A model generated the notes under the pieces. That model was not told where the DNA came from, did no database searches, and saw nothing but the letters and a program-made list of their open reading frames with translations. Source: Aneurinibacillus sp. (GTDB lineage Bacteria > Bacillota > UBA5301 > DYFA01). From it: a stretch of DNA of 64,000 bases. The first letter of the stretch is position 1. Every line of letters starts with the position of its first letter. The stretch is taken from the NCBI GenBank assembly GCA_020725425.1, contig DYFA01000033.1, forward strand, positions 1-64,000, given 5' to 3'. The translations under genes were made by a program, and so were the position numbers. Below are positions 52,409-61,742 of the stretch, in pieces.

Positions 52409-53357
52409 CTAGTCCGGTTCCGCGCCCCGGCGCTGCTTTTGACAGGGGCTTTTGCGGGCCTTTGGGAATTCGTCCTCAGTCTCGGCCAAGATCAAGAGGC
52501 AGTCATTCTGCGCCCCCTGAAAGCCGGAGATCGCTTGGGTTACCTCGCCTCCGTCACGGAGTGCCGCCACCATGGCGTTGTACGGCACGACGAAGGGGCC
52601 GATGCCCGTTAGAGCGATGACGATGATCATGAGGGGGCTGATCAGTCCGGCGGAGACGGACGCCCGGCCGATGATCAGCGCCCTGACGATGCTGATTGGC
52701 CTCACCCAGCTGGCGCGGCAGCCGGGCGCCCGCTTCACGCACGATCTCAATGGCGATTTGCATGATGAAGGCCTCCAGGATGGCCGGAAACGGCGTCCCC
52801 TCCTGTCCGGGAGAGAACGGGCTGTCCTCAATGAACTCCTCGATATACCCGCTCTCCAGGACCGCGTCGACGTCGATCCGGGAGATCCGGCGCCGCGCCT
52901 CCTCGACGATCCGGTCGTTCGCCGTCCCTGTCAAGTAGGCCAGCACGACCCGGGTTTGGGTCACCCGCCCGACCAGAAACGCCTCAAAGCGGAGGTTGGG
53001 ACTCTTGATCCGGCAGCGGAGCAGGCCGGTGTTGGTTCGCAGGTTTTCCACAAAGCCCTCCCGCGGGCCGAGGATGACGCTCTCCGTCATCGGCTCTTCG
53101 ACGGTCCGGCCCTCCACGCCACGGAGGTCCATGCACAGGGCTTGGCGGTGTCCCTCGACCAGCATCACTGTGAGGTTCACGGTCAGGTCTTCGCTTAAGG
53201 GAACGCCCTTCAACTCAGCCTTGGCGACCGGCGGTCTCAACGCCCGCGCCTCGGTTCGCTTCTGGTTTGGAGGCCGGAACCGCCTGAGGAACCGAACCAT
53301 CCTGCGGAAAATCGACCTGCCGCACCCCTTGGAAGAGTATCTCCCAAAGGGCTTCAT
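52409..53357 (-). pseudogene. Decayed spore germinant receptor subunit (GerAA/SpoVAF family)
   Basis: The frame starting at 53357 encodes an N-terminal GerA domain (ESVILGPREGFVENLRTNTG, LESGYIEEFIEDSPFSP), then jumps to GTPFPAILEAFIMQIAIEIVREAGARLP. An internal stretch with several membrane helices, present in intact GerA proteins, is missing. Near 52700-52750 the family sequence moves to another frame (ALIIGRASVSAGLISPLMIIVIALTGI) and then stops early. Deletion, frameshift and truncation together mark a pseudogene. Confidence 0.85.
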
Positions 53358-53361
53358 TTCT

Positions 53362-53475
53362 TCACTTTGCCAAGGATACTATCTTCGACCACCGCTCCGG
53401 GCGGTCCAGAACCGGTAAGACCCGGGCCATCAGCTGCGGGTCGAACTGGCTGCCGGCGCACCGCTTCAGCTCGGT
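53362..53475 (-). pseudogene. 3' remnant of an HD-GYP domain gene
   Basis: Only the last 37 codons remain: TELKRCAGSQFDPQLMARVL resembles the C-terminal end of HD-GYP c-di-GMP phosphodiesterase domains, and the frame ends in a normal stop. Nothing of the catalytic part precedes it; the SHOCT gene does. Confidence 0.6.
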
Positions 53476-53483
53476 CTGCGCGG

Positions 53484-53723
53484 CTACTTTCCCTCGCTCA
53501 ACTCCTGCAGTAGCCGCCGGTACTCCTCCAGCGTGATCTCGCCTTTGGCCAGCCGGCGGTCGAGGATCTGCTTCGGCGTTTCCACCGGTTGCTCCGGCCG
53601 GGGCTCCGGCCCGTACCACCGGGGGCCGCAGCCTCCCCGCCAGAAGAAGCCGCGTCCACAGCCGCCGAACAGGAACCAGAGGATGGCCAGGAGCAACAAC
53701 CAGAATACGTATCCACCCATCAT
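53484..53723 (-). CDS. Small membrane protein with SHOCT domain
   Basis: A 79-residue protein: one membrane helix (GGYVFWLLLLAILWFLF), a Gly/Cys/Arg-rich linker and a C-terminal SHOCT motif (ILDRRLAKGEITLEEYRRLLQEL). It appears intact within a decayed area. Start at 53723 with AAGGGTGA upstream. The function of these proteins is not known. Confidence 0.8.
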   Translation of the reverse strand: MMGGYVFWLLLLAILWFLFGGCGRGFFWRGGCGPRWYGPEPRPEQPVETPKQILDRRLAKGEITLEEYRRLLQELSEGK

Positions 53724-53764
53724 TGCAGTCACCCTTTTTTGTTATCGGCCGGCGCACCTTTGTG

Positions 53765-54174
53765 TTATTTTTTCGCCAGCCACTGGCGGACGGCCTCCCG
53801 GACCTGTTCCACCTCGAACCCGTCGATCTCGTCCTTGAACTCGCGCAGTGGCTGGTTGGCACCGGTTCCGGCCGACAGCCCGGACTTGGTCTTGAGTTCA
53901 GCCAGCGGGATGCCGAAGGTCTTGTCACCTCGGCCAGGGTCATCGAGCCTTTGATGTCGTCCGGCTCGCCGGTGGGTAAGCCCGGTTCCGCCCGAGTCCG
54001 CGGCGGAGCCGGAACCCCGCTCAGGATATCCGGTTGAATGGTGCCGGCCGCCGTCTTCTGGGCGATGGCGACCCGCCCGGAGGAAACCCAGTAACCTGTG
54101 GCCATGGCGACGGCGATAGTCAGCGCCATCACCCCGACGCCGATCACCGGCACCCAGCGCTTATCTAGCCGCAT
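53765..54174 (-). pseudogene. Frameshifted membrane-anchored protein of the NapH-like locus
   Basis: The frame from 54174 (behind AGGAGGTGG) has a membrane anchor (VIGVGVMALTIAVAMATGYW) and a linker ending DIKGSMTLAEV. The domain then continues in another frame as FGIPLAELKTKSGLSAGTGA, then LREFKDEIDGFEVEQVREAV, to a stop at 53765. One base seems lost near 53925. This C-terminal domain is one seen beside NapH/NosR-type ferredoxin genes. It overlaps the gene at 54161. Confidence 0.7.
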
Positions 54175-54553
54175 CGGTCGCCACCTCCTGCTTGCTCGGG
54201 CGGCCGCCCGGCCCCTCGATCACCAGAGCCTTCTGCGGACAGGCGTCCACACACTCCAGGCACATGCTGAAGAAGCTCACCCGGTTCATCAGGCTGACCA
54301 GCGCCCCCAAGGGGCAGGCGAACCGGCACCAGAATTTCGGGATCAGGAGGGCGAGAGCCAACACGACCCCCGTCACGATCCAGCCTGACAACGCCACCTC
54401 ATCCGGCGAGAAGAGCCAGTGCAGACTGAAGATGGTCCGGTAGGGGTCGTAGTCGGCAAAGACCAGCTCGGCCGTGGAGTAGGTGGCCCACAGGATCGCC
54501 ACCAGCACTACGTACTTCAGGAGCACGAGGTAACGATCGTACCGCTCCGGCAC
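54161..54553 (-). pseudogene. Truncated NapH-like polyferredoxin membrane protein
   Basis: The frame has two membrane helices (LLKYVVLVAILWATYSTAELV and WIVTGVVLALALLI), the CRFACPLGALVSL motif of NapH/NosR/RnfB-related proteins and a single CLECVDACP cluster. The first ferredoxin motif that should lie between is missing and the N-terminal half is absent, with family-like sequence (RLKVPERYDRY) continuing only to an upstream stop. It looks like a deleted remnant. Confidence 0.65.
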
Positions 54554-54775
54554 CTTCAGTCTCGAGCGAGGCTGCGATCTGCTGGTTCAACTGGTGGGCG
54601 ACCGCCTTCCACAGAGAGAGCGAGGAAGACGCGGGACGAACTCGCGTCCAACGAGTCGTGCTGACCCCGGGCGGGGTATAGTCTACGTCCCCTGCCGTGC
54701 TTCTGGTACATCGTATGTAGAATCGGTGCGCCAGTAACCGCCAGAGCCCCGCCCGACGTCCGGCAGAGGTTGCGC
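54554..54775. other. Non-coding gap after the antiporter operon
   Basis: About 220 nt. The end nearest 54554 keeps traces of the upstream part of the NapH-like gene. The rest holds no open frame with a ribosome site, no terminator and no recognised RNA. Confidence 0.5.
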
Positions 54776-56770
54776 TTACCAGACTGCCCTGACCAGATAG
54801 AACATCCCGACCAGGAGCACCATGAGCGTCGCCGCCAGGAGGAGAAGATCGAAGCCGATGTTGACCTCGCTCCATTCGGGGGAGGTCCGGCGAGCCCCGG
54901 GAGTCACCAGGAAGAGCCAAGCGCGGTAGAAGGGCAGAGCCAGGGCCGTTCTGGCCATCCGGAGGCGTAGGAGCACTGCCAGCCCCGCCGCCCACGCCAC
55001 CGCGCGACTGGCGGGTTCGGCCAGTTCCAAGGCGCGCGCCAAGTCGACCGTCCGCCGGCCCAAGCTGACCAGGGGACGGTAGACCAGCTCCTCGACGCTC
55101 AGCCAGGGTGGGGCCGCCCCGACCGGACGGCGGCCGGCCAAGAGGTACACCGCCGCCCCGATCCCCAGGGCGATGAGCGGCCCCTCCAGGTCGTGCAGGG
55201 TGAAGACGCTCAGGTGGGTGAGGTGCTCCAGGGCGTGAGGGTCGAAGCGCAAGCCCTTCGCCGCCGGCAGGATAAGCCCCGCCAGCACGGGCCCGGGAGC
55301 CACGCCAATGGCCGCTACCAGGAGAGCGAGACTGGCCAGGGCCAGTTCCTGGCTGACCGGTAGCAGCTCTGCCCTCCGGGGCTGGGGACTGCGGCCCAGG
55401 AAGACCTGGAAAAGCAGGCGCAGGGCATAGACGACCGTAAGCCCGCTGGTGAAGACGAAGATCTTCTCCAGGACGAGCGCCGCCGCGCCTCCGCCGTGCC
55501 CGGCGACTTCCAGGATGGCGTGGTGAAGCAGGGTCTTGCTGACGTAGCCGTTAAAGCCGGGCAGCCCGGTAAGCCCGCCGGCCGCCACCAGAAAGGCGAC
55601 GAAGACGAGCGGAAGCTGCCGGGCCAGCCCCCCCAGGTCGCTCAGGCGCCTCTTGCCGGTATGCTGCATCACCGCCCCGGCCACGAGGAACAGCGTGCTC
55701 TTAAAGAGGGCATGGTTGATCATATGCAGCCAGGCGGCGCCGAAGGCCACTCCGCCCTGGGACCCCAGGAAGGCGGCGCCGCCCAGGCCGAAGATGATGT
55801 ACCCCATCTGGCTCACGCTGCTGTACGCCAGCACCTTCTTGAATTCCGGGGCCAGGATGGCCATGATCGCCCCGCCGAGCATCGTGGCCGCCCCCGCCCA
55901 GAGCAGGAAGGTGCCCACACCGTGGCCGACCGCCGCGGTGTAGGCGGTCTGGACTGCCTGCCCGACGGCGTCGCCGGACTGGAGCAGGACCAGCGCGCTC
56001 CGGGCGATACCATAGGCGCCCGCCTTGATCATCAGGCCGGACAACAGGGCGCTGGCCGGGGACGGCGCCACGGGATGGGCCCGGGGCAGCCAGACGTGGA
56101 GGGGAAGCATCCCCGCCTTGACCCCGAACCCGGCGCATAAGAGGGCGAAGAGAAGATAGGGGTTGACCCCGGCTTCCTGCAGGCGGTCCGCCGCCGGCAT
56201 CCAGGCCGTGGTCCCGAGGACGTGCCGGAGGAGAAACGCCCCCAGCAGGATGAGCAGCCCGCCGGCGACGCTCAGGTAGAGATAGAACCCGCCGGCCTCC
56301 AGCGCCTCGGGGCTCTCTTCATGGACCACCAAGGGATAAGCGGCGAAGGTCATCAGCTCGAAGAAGAGATAGAGCGTGAAGAGGTCGCCGGCCAGGAAGA
56401 CCCCGAGACAGCCGCTGAAGGTGAGGAGGTACATGAGGTAAAAGCGGTTGGGGGCGTGCTCGTGCGCCACGTAGCGGAAGGAAAACGCCGTGACCAGGAG
56501 CCACACCAGGGCGACCAGGAGAGCCAGTTGGGCACCGAAGGCGTCGACGTGAAAGGTCAGCCCCTCCCCCAACGCCCAGGATATCCGGTAGGCGGCGGCC
56601 CCCTGCCGCCTGACGATCGAGTTCAGCCAACAGCAGAGCGCGAAGGCAGCGGCCGCGGTCGTGAAGACAGCGGCATTGCGGAGTCTGCCTGATCGGCGGC
56701 CCGCTCCGTACGCCAGCACCGCACCGGCCGCCGGAACGATCCCGACCAGCGCCGGAAGGGGGGTGCTCAC
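54776..56770 (-). CDS. Large antiporter-like membrane subunit (NuoL/MrpA/HyfB type)
   Basis: A 664-residue polytopic protein of the proton-pumping antiporter family, with about 16 membrane helices. The conserved glutamate is in YLFFELMTFAAYPLVVHEE and the broken-helix lysine region in HVWLPRAHPVAPSPASALLSG; KVLAYSSVSQMGYI follows. The longer C-terminal part resembles NuoL/MrpA-type subunits. Last gene of the complex, overlapping the one before by 4 nt. Confidence 0.87.
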   Translation of the reverse strand: MSTPLPALVGIVPAAGAVLAYGAGRRSGRLRNAAVFTTAAAAFALCCWLNSIVRRQGAAAYRISWALGEGLTFHVDAFGAQLALLVALVWLLVTAFSFRYVAHEHAPNRFYLMYLLTFSGCLGVFLAGDLFTLYLFFELMTFAAYPLVVHEESPEALEAGGFYLYLSVAGGLLILLGAFLLRHVLGTTAWMPAADRLQEAGVNPYLLFALLCAGFGVKAGMLPLHVWLPRAHPVAPSPASALLSGLMIKAGAYGIARSALVLLQSGDAVGQAVQTAYTAAVGHGVGTFLLWAGAATMLGGAIMAILAPEFKKVLAYSSVSQMGYIIFGLGGAAFLGSQGGVAFGAAWLHMINHALFKSTLFLVAGAVMQHTGKRRLSDLGGLARQLPLVFVAFLVAAGGLTGLPGFNGYVSKTLLHHAILEVAGHGGGAAALVLEKIFVFTSGLTVVYALRLLFQVFLGRSPQPRRAELLPVSQELALASLALLVAAIGVAPGPVLAGLILPAAKGLRFDPHALEHLTHLSVFTLHDLEGPLIALGIGAAVYLLAGRRPVGAAPPWLSVEELVYRPLVSLGRRTVDLARALELAEPASRAVAWAAGLAVLLRLRMARTALALPFYRAWLFLVTPGARRTSPEWSEVNIGFDLLLLAATLMVLLVGMFYLVRAVW

Positions 56771-58260
56771 AGCAGGCCGCCTCCTGCCTTGAAGACCGCC
56801 GCTGCGGTGGCCTGCGCCAGCTCAAGCGGCAGGTTCCGGGGGAGCACGTCGAACAGGACAGTCAGCACTGCCAACGTCACCATCGGCACTAGCATGGTGT
56901 ACCCCACTTCTCTCCGGGGAATGGCCTCCTCCGCAGGCGGTTTGAAGTAGGCGTTGACGATAATGGGGAAATAGTAGACGGCGTTCAGGAAGCTCGACAG
57001 GAGAAGAATCACTGTATAGAACGCCCGCCCGGCGTCCAAGGCGCCCAGGCCGATGATCCACTTGCTCAGGAAACCGTTGAACGGCGGAAGGCCGATCATG
57101 GCGAAGGCGGCCGCCGTGAAGGCGCCCATGGTCACCGGCATCTCCTTGGCCACCCCCTTCAGCTCTTCGATGGTGCGCCGGCCGGTCTGAAGGATGATGG
57201 CGCCGGAGGTGAGAAAGAGACAGCTCTTCATCACCGCGTGGCTCAGGATGTGGAAGACGTCGCCGGTCAAGGCCCGGCCGCTGAGCAGGGCCAGGCCGAT
57301 CAAGACGTAGCCCATCTGCCCGATGCTGGAATAGGCCAGCCGCCGCTTCAGGTCGGTTTGGGCGATCGCCAGGACCGATCCCCAGATCGTGGTGATGGCG
57401 CCCAGCACCAGGACGATCTGGTTCCACCCGGCGTTGCCCACCGATGCCGGATCGAACAGGTTGTAGATCACCCGGATCAAGCCGTAGGCGCCGATCTTGA
57501 TCATGATCCCGGAGAGCAGGGCGCTGGCCGGCGACGGGGCCACCGGGTGGGCTTCGGGCAGCCAGATGTGGAGCGGCACCATGCCGGCCTTCATGCCGAA
57601 GCCGGCGAGCAGGGCGAGGAAGGCGGCGAAGGGCAGGCCGCTGGCCGCCGGAAGGGTGCCCGGAACAGTCAGCGCCACGCTGCCGGTGAGCCGGTACACT
57701 ACGATGATCCCGAAGAAGAGCGCCAGCGCTCCGCCGATGGTCATCAGCAGGTACAGGTAGCCGGCCCGCATCGCCTGAGGCGTCCCGTCGTGCACCACCA
57801 GGACGAAGGCGGCCAGCGACATGACCTCGAAGAACAGGTACAGGGTGATCAGGTCGCCCGCCATCACCGTGCCGAGACACCCGCCCAGGGTGAGCAGCAG
57901 GAAGGCGTAGAAACGGGTCCGGTCTCCCTCGTGGAGCATGTACTCCCAGGAGTAGAGGGAGACCAGCACCCAGATGAGCGCGGTGATCAGGCCCAGGGTG
58001 AAGCTGAGCAGGTCGGCGCGGAAGGAGAGCCCGAAGGGCGGCATTACGGACGGGAACGAAACTCCAGCCACCCCTCCCCCGCTGACCGCCGGGTACAGCG
58101 AACAGACCAGCAGGAGGACGGCCAGCGACACCCAGAAAGCCGCCTGGTCCCGGGCCCGTTCGGAGATCCGGGCGGCCGGGGCCACCAGGAGAGCCCCTCC
58201 TATCGGCAGGATACTGGCCAGGAACGGCAGCCACGAGGTTTCACTCGGTACTCCGGCCAA
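56767..58260 (-). CDS. Antiporter-like membrane subunit (MrpD/NuoN type, second)
   Basis: A 497-residue paralogue with about 14 helices: ITLYLFFEVMSLAAFVLVVHD holds the glutamate, HIWLPEAHPVAPSPASALLSG the helix break, and RRLAYSSIGQMGYVLIG follows. The start is uncertain; TTG at 58260 fits GAGGGG eight nt upstream, while GTG at 58284 has no site. Confidence 0.87.
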   Translation of the reverse strand: MAGVPSETSWLPFLASILPIGGALLVAPAARISERARDQAAFWVSLAVLLLVCSLYPAVSGGGVAGVSFPSVMPPFGLSFRADLLSFTLGLITALIWVLVSLYSWEYMLHEGDRTRFYAFLLLTLGGCLGTVMAGDLITLYLFFEVMSLAAFVLVVHDGTPQAMRAGYLYLLMTIGGALALFFGIIVVYRLTGSVALTVPGTLPAASGLPFAAFLALLAGFGMKAGMVPLHIWLPEAHPVAPSPASALLSGIMIKIGAYGLIRVIYNLFDPASVGNAGWNQIVLVLGAITTIWGSVLAIAQTDLKRRLAYSSIGQMGYVLIGLALLSGRALTGDVFHILSHAVMKSCLFLTSGAIILQTGRRTIEELKGVAKEMPVTMGAFTAAAFAMIGLPPFNGFLSKWIIGLGALDAGRAFYTVILLLSSFLNAVYYFPIIVNAYFKPPAEEAIPRREVGYTMLVPMVTLAVLTVLFDVLPRNLPLELAQATAAAVFKAGGGLL

Positions 58261-58294
58261 CGTCAACACCCCTCTCCAAGCCACACAAGATGAA

Positions 58295-59782
58295 TCAACG
58301 GGCCGCCCAGGCAGCCACCGTCCGGCCGACCAGGCCCAGCTGCACGGAGGGAAACAGCCCCATGAGCAGAGTGGCCAGCGCCAGCACCAACAACGGCGCC
58401 GTGGCGGACGCCGGCCGGCTCGGCGCCTTCAGTCCGGCCCGGGCGGGGGTGAGGAAACACCTGACCACCACGGGTATGTAGTAGGCGGCGTTGAGGAGCG
58501 AACTGAGCAGAACCACCCAGAGATAGAGCGGCATTCGGGCTTCCAGCGCCCCCAGGCTCAGATACCACTTGCTGATGAAGCCGTTCAGCGGGGGGATACC
58601 CACCATGCTGAGCGCTCCTACCGCAAAGGCCGCGGCCGGCAGGGGCGCCTGGAGGCCCACTCCCTGCCATTCGCTGACGCGTCGCCGGCCGGTGGAGCGG
58701 ATGATCGCCCCCGCCGCCAGGAACAGCATGGCTTTGACCACCGCATGGTTCAGAACGTGCAGGAGGCTCCCGAGAAGTCCGCTCCTGGACAGAAGCCCGA
58801 CTCCAAGAAGGAGGTAGCCCACCTGGGAGACGGTGGAGTAGGCCAGCATCTTCTTGATGTCGTCCTCCCGGATGGCAGCGAGCGACCCGGCGAAGATAGC
58901 GGCGGTGGAAGCCCAGAGAACCGGCAGACGCCAGGCGGAAGAGGCTGCCACAGGCGCCGGAAACAGGTGCAGAACGAGTTTGAGCAGGACCAGCGCGTAG
59001 GCCTCCACCACCACCCCCGAGAGGATGGCGCTCGACGGCGTGGGGGCAGCGGCATGGGCGTCCGGCAACCAGATGTGCAGAGGGTACAGGGCCGCTTTCA
59101 CCATCAGGCCCAGCAGTAGCATGGCGAGAGCCGCGGCCACGCTCAGAGGGTAGGAAGCCAGGGCCGGTGCGAGCGCCTGTTTCAGGTACTCCAGGTTAAG
59201 ATGGCCGGTGACGGCGTACAGTAGGGCGATCGCGAAGAGAAAGGCGCCCGAACCGAGGGTGCTCAGGATCAGATAGCGGTAAGCAGCCTCGATAGACAGC
59301 CGGTCGTTCTTCAGCGCCACCAGGCCGACTGCGGCGATGGCGCTGATCTCCAGGAAGACAAAGGTGTTGAAGAGGTCGTTGGTCGCTACCAGGCCCAGAA
59401 GCGCCGCTTCCAGGAGGAGATACAAAGCGCTGAAGTGGGGCAGGCCGGCCTCCCCGATCTCGGCCTCGAGCTCATCCTCGGCAAAGAGCGCCACCAAGAA
59501 GAAGATCCCACTCAAACCGAGCAGGAGGTATGCCGCGACCGGGTCGATCAGGAACTCGATCCCCCAGGGGGCAGGTCGGCCACCGATGGCGTAGAGGAGC
59601 GCTCCCTTCTGCATCACCTGCGCTGCGAGGAGGACGCAGAAGCCGAACACCGCCGCCGCCGTCACCGTGGCGAGGCGCAGGGAAGCCCGGCGCCAGGCCT
59701 GCCATGGGAGCTCTGCGCAGTACGCCGCCAACAGGGGAACGATCACGACCAGGACGCCCAGGTGGCTCACGGGCGAAGTCAT
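58295..59782 (-). CDS. mnhD: Mrp antiporter subunit MrpD (MnhD)
   Basis: A 495-residue antiporter subunit: NTFVFLEISAIAAVGLVALK carries the key glutamate; HIWLPDAHAAAPTPSSAILSG and MLAYSTVSQVGYLLLG are typical. It directly follows the mnhC-like gene (ATGA overlap), the standard Mrp order, so it is the true MrpD equivalent. Confidence 0.9.
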   Translation of the reverse strand: MTSPVSHLGVLVVIVPLLAAYCAELPWQAWRRASLRLATVTAAAVFGFCVLLAAQVMQKGALLYAIGGRPAPWGIEFLIDPVAAYLLLGLSGIFFLVALFAEDELEAEIGEAGLPHFSALYLLLEAALLGLVATNDLFNTFVFLEISAIAAVGLVALKNDRLSIEAAYRYLILSTLGSGAFLFAIALLYAVTGHLNLEYLKQALAPALASYPLSVAAALAMLLLGLMVKAALYPLHIWLPDAHAAAPTPSSAILSGVVVEAYALVLLKLVLHLFPAPVAASSAWRLPVLWASTAAIFAGSLAAIREDDIKKMLAYSTVSQVGYLLLGVGLLSRSGLLGSLLHVLNHAVVKAMLFLAAGAIIRSTGRRRVSEWQGVGLQAPLPAAAFAVGALSMVGIPPLNGFISKWYLSLGALEARMPLYLWVVLLSSLLNAAYYIPVVVRCFLTPARAGLKAPSRPASATAPLLVLALATLLMGLFPSVQLGLVGRTVAAWAAR

Positions 59783-60156
59783 GGCTCGGGACCTCTTCTC
59801 CGGGCGAGTTCGTCCACGTCCACTGTCCCGTAATGCTGGTATATCCTGCTGACCAGGGCCAGCGAGAAGGCGGTCACGCTGACGGAGACCACGATACCGG
59901 TCAGTATCAGGGCGGACGGAACCGGGTTGATGTACCCCCCGGGGCCGGGTGGCGCGGTCAGGATCGGCGCCCGCCCCCCTTCCACGTACCCCGTGGCGAC
60001 AAAGATGAGGAAGACGGCGCTCTCCATCACGTTGATCCCGATAACCTTCTTGATGAGATGATTGTCGGCCAGGACGATGTAGAATCCCGTCAGAAACAGG
60101 ATGGCCGCTGTGGCGTAGAACCCGTTGTGATAGAGCTTACCCAGCAGTTCCGTCAC
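59779..60156 (-). CDS. mnhC: Mrp antiporter subunit MrpC (MnhC, NuoK-like)
   Basis: A 125-residue protein with three helices, related to NuoK: GFYIVLADNHLIKKVIGINVMESAVFLIFV includes the first helix and conserved Glu. A loop with GGYINPVPSALILTGIVV precedes the last helix. Start GTG at 60156, overlapping mnhB; the frame extends upstream without support. Confidence 0.92.
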   Translation of the reverse strand: MTELLGKLYHNGFYATAAILFLTGFYIVLADNHLIKKVIGINVMESAVFLIFVATGYVEGGRAPILTAPPGPGGYINPVPSALILTGIVVSVSVTAFSLALVSRIYQHYGTVDVDELARRRGPEP

Positions 60157-60581
60157 GGCCGCTCCCCGCCTTCCCCGCCCATCAGTCGGCGAAATAGGGT
60201 GACCATCGTGGCCGCCACCTTCAACCCCACCCCGGCGGTGACCAGGGCGATGATACCGCCGCTCAGCAGGCGGCCGGGGGACCCCGGCGGCAAGACGTTG
60301 GCCAGGTAGTTGCGACCGGCCGCCAGGCCCACCAGCCCGAGCACGGCGAACCAAGCGGCACCCAAGCTCTCCGCCGTCCTGGCTGTTCTCTCCGGGAGCC
60401 GGCGGTCCAGCGCCTCCTGGCCGAAGGCCAGGGCATAGAGGACGAATCCGGCGGCCAGAACGGTGCCGCCGGCGAACCCGCCCCCGGGGGAGACATGGCC
60501 GTAGGCGATGATCGCCAAGCCGCAGAGTTGCACCAGCGGGACCAGCACCCGGGCGACGGTCCGCAGGATCAGATCGTCCAT
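60153..60581 (-). CDS. mnhB: Mrp antiporter subunit MrpB (MnhB)
   Basis: A 142-residue protein with four helices. YGHVSPGGGFAGGTVLAAGFVLYALAFG is the diagnostic MrpB stretch. Start 60581 with AGGAGGAGGGGG upstream. Confidence 0.93.
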   Translation of the reverse strand: MDDLILRTVARVLVPLVQLCGLAIIAYGHVSPGGGFAGGTVLAAGFVLYALAFGQEALDRRLPERTARTAESLGAAWFAVLGLVGLAAGRNYLANVLPPGSPGRLLSGGIIALVTAGVGLKVAATMVTLFRRLMGGEGGERP

Positions 60582-60597
60582 CCCGGCCCCCCTCCTC

Positions 60598-60876
60598 CTA
60601 CGGGCGGCTCCGGCCCTCGAGCACCACCAGCAGGGCAGTCACCGCCGTGAAGAGCACGGTGACTTCCCCCAGGGTGTCGAAGCCCCGGTAGTCGGTGATA
60701 ATGCCGGCGACCACGCTGGACGCCCCGGTCTCGTTCAGTGACCGGTCCAGGTAGTGTCGCGCCACCTCGTTCCAGGAGGGAACGGCGCGCTCGCCGAACG
60801 GGGGGAGCTCCACCGCCACACCCAGAAGCGCCACCCCGATCAACACCAGGATCACCAAGCCCCCCCATCGTCTCAC
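60598..60876 (-). CDS. MbhE-like subunit
   Basis: A 92-residue protein with two helices and the soluble segment LNETGASSVVAGIITDYRGFDTLGE, the hallmark of MbhE and of the corresponding C-terminal part of MrpA. Start GTG at 60876, overlapping the preceding gene (TGA/GTGA). It shows that MrpA is split here, as in the archaeal Mbh. Confidence 0.88.
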   Translation of the reverse strand: MRRWGGLVILVLIGVALLGVAVELPPFGERAVPSWNEVARHYLDRSLNETGASSVVAGIITDYRGFDTLGEVTVLFTAVTALLVVLEGRSRP

Positions 60877-61112
60877 TGCGGCCGGCCCCCCGTCTTCGCG
60901 ATGGTGCCGAAGAAGAGCAGCGAGGTCACCCCGGCCCCGACTGCCGCCTCGGTGATCGCCACGTCCGGCGCGCCCAGGAGCTGCCAGAGCACGGCCATGA
61001 TGAGGCTGTAGGCGGCGAAGACGATGACGGCCTGGAAGATGTTCTTGAGGCAGGCGACGACGACCGCACAGGCGATAAGCAACGCCAACAAGGCGGAGAA
61101 TACCGGCGTCAT
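60873..61112 (-). CDS. MbhD-like subunit (DUF4040, MrpA fragment)
   Basis: A 79-residue protein with two to three helices; AAYSLIMAVLWQLLGAPDVAITEAAVGAGVTSLLFF is the DUF4040 signature that occurs fused in MrpA and alone in MbhD. Start 61112, overlapping mnhG by 4 nt. Confidence 0.88.
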   Translation of the reverse strand: MTPVFSALLALLIACAVVVACLKNIFQAVIVFAAYSLIMAVLWQLLGAPDVAITEAAVGAGVTSLLFFGTIAKTGGRPQ

Positions 61113-61465
61113 GGGCGGTCACCGCTCCCCTCCAGCTGGCGCAGGTCGATGGTTTGGAAATGCCCGCTTGCCGGGGGAACGCCGCAGCGCCGGGCGGTCC
61201 TGGCCACCAAGTGAGCGGCTGTCGGGCTGGTGAGCCAGAGGAAGCCGAGAATCAAGGCCAGCTTCAGTGCCCCGGCCTGCCAGCCCAGGTAAACGATGCC
61301 GCCCAGGATGACCAGCGCCACCCCGAGGGTGTCTCCCTTCGCCGTGGCGTGGAGCCGCGTGTAGACGTCGGGCAGGCGAAGGAGTCCAAGCGTGCTCACG
61401 CTGAAGAAGAAAATCCCGCTGCCCAGAAGAAGCGCCACCACAGGGTCACGAACCGCCGCCGGCAT
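61109..61465 (-). CDS. mnhG: Mrp antiporter subunit MrpG (MnhG)
   Basis: A 118-residue protein with three helices: STLGLLRLPDVYTRLHATAKGDTLGV is the MrpG signature and LTSPTAAHLVARTA its end. Start at 61465 with GGGAGGGAGGAG upstream. Confidence 0.93.
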   Translation of the reverse strand: MPAAVRDPVVALLLGSGIFFFSVSTLGLLRLPDVYTRLHATAKGDTLGVALVILGGIVYLGWQAGALKLALILGFLWLTSPTAAHLVARTARRCGVPPASGHFQTIDLRQLEGSGDRP

Positions 61466-61742
61466 GGGACTCCTCCCTCCCCTGCTCACCGTAGTACGCC
61501 AAGCCGACCGTCATCAGAAAGTTGATCAGAGCGTAAACCAGTGCCACGTCCAGAAAGAAGAACTGCTCCCGGGCGAGGGCGAACAGGATGATGAGCGCTA
61601 CCGCCTTGGTGCCGACGAGGTTGACCGCCGCGACGCGGTCAGCAAAGCTGGGCCCTCGGTACGCCCGGTACAGGCAACCCAGGACCAGCACCACCAGCAC
61701 CTTGGCTCCCAGGTCCATCGCACTCAGCACCACCGCTCTCAC
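61446..61742 (-). CDS. mnhF: Mrp antiporter subunit MrpF (MnhF)
   Basis: A 98-residue protein with three helices: YRAYRGPSFADRVAAVNLVGTK is the MrpF signature, with the conserved Asp, and DVALVYALINFLMTVGLAYY follows. Start GTG at 61742, overlapping mnhE by 4 nt; ATG at 61718 is an alternative. Confidence 0.92.
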   Translation of the reverse strand: MRAVVLSAMDLGAKVLVVLVLGCLYRAYRGPSFADRVAAVNLVGTKAVALIILFALAREQFFFLDVALVYALINFLMTVGLAYYGEQGREESHAGGGS

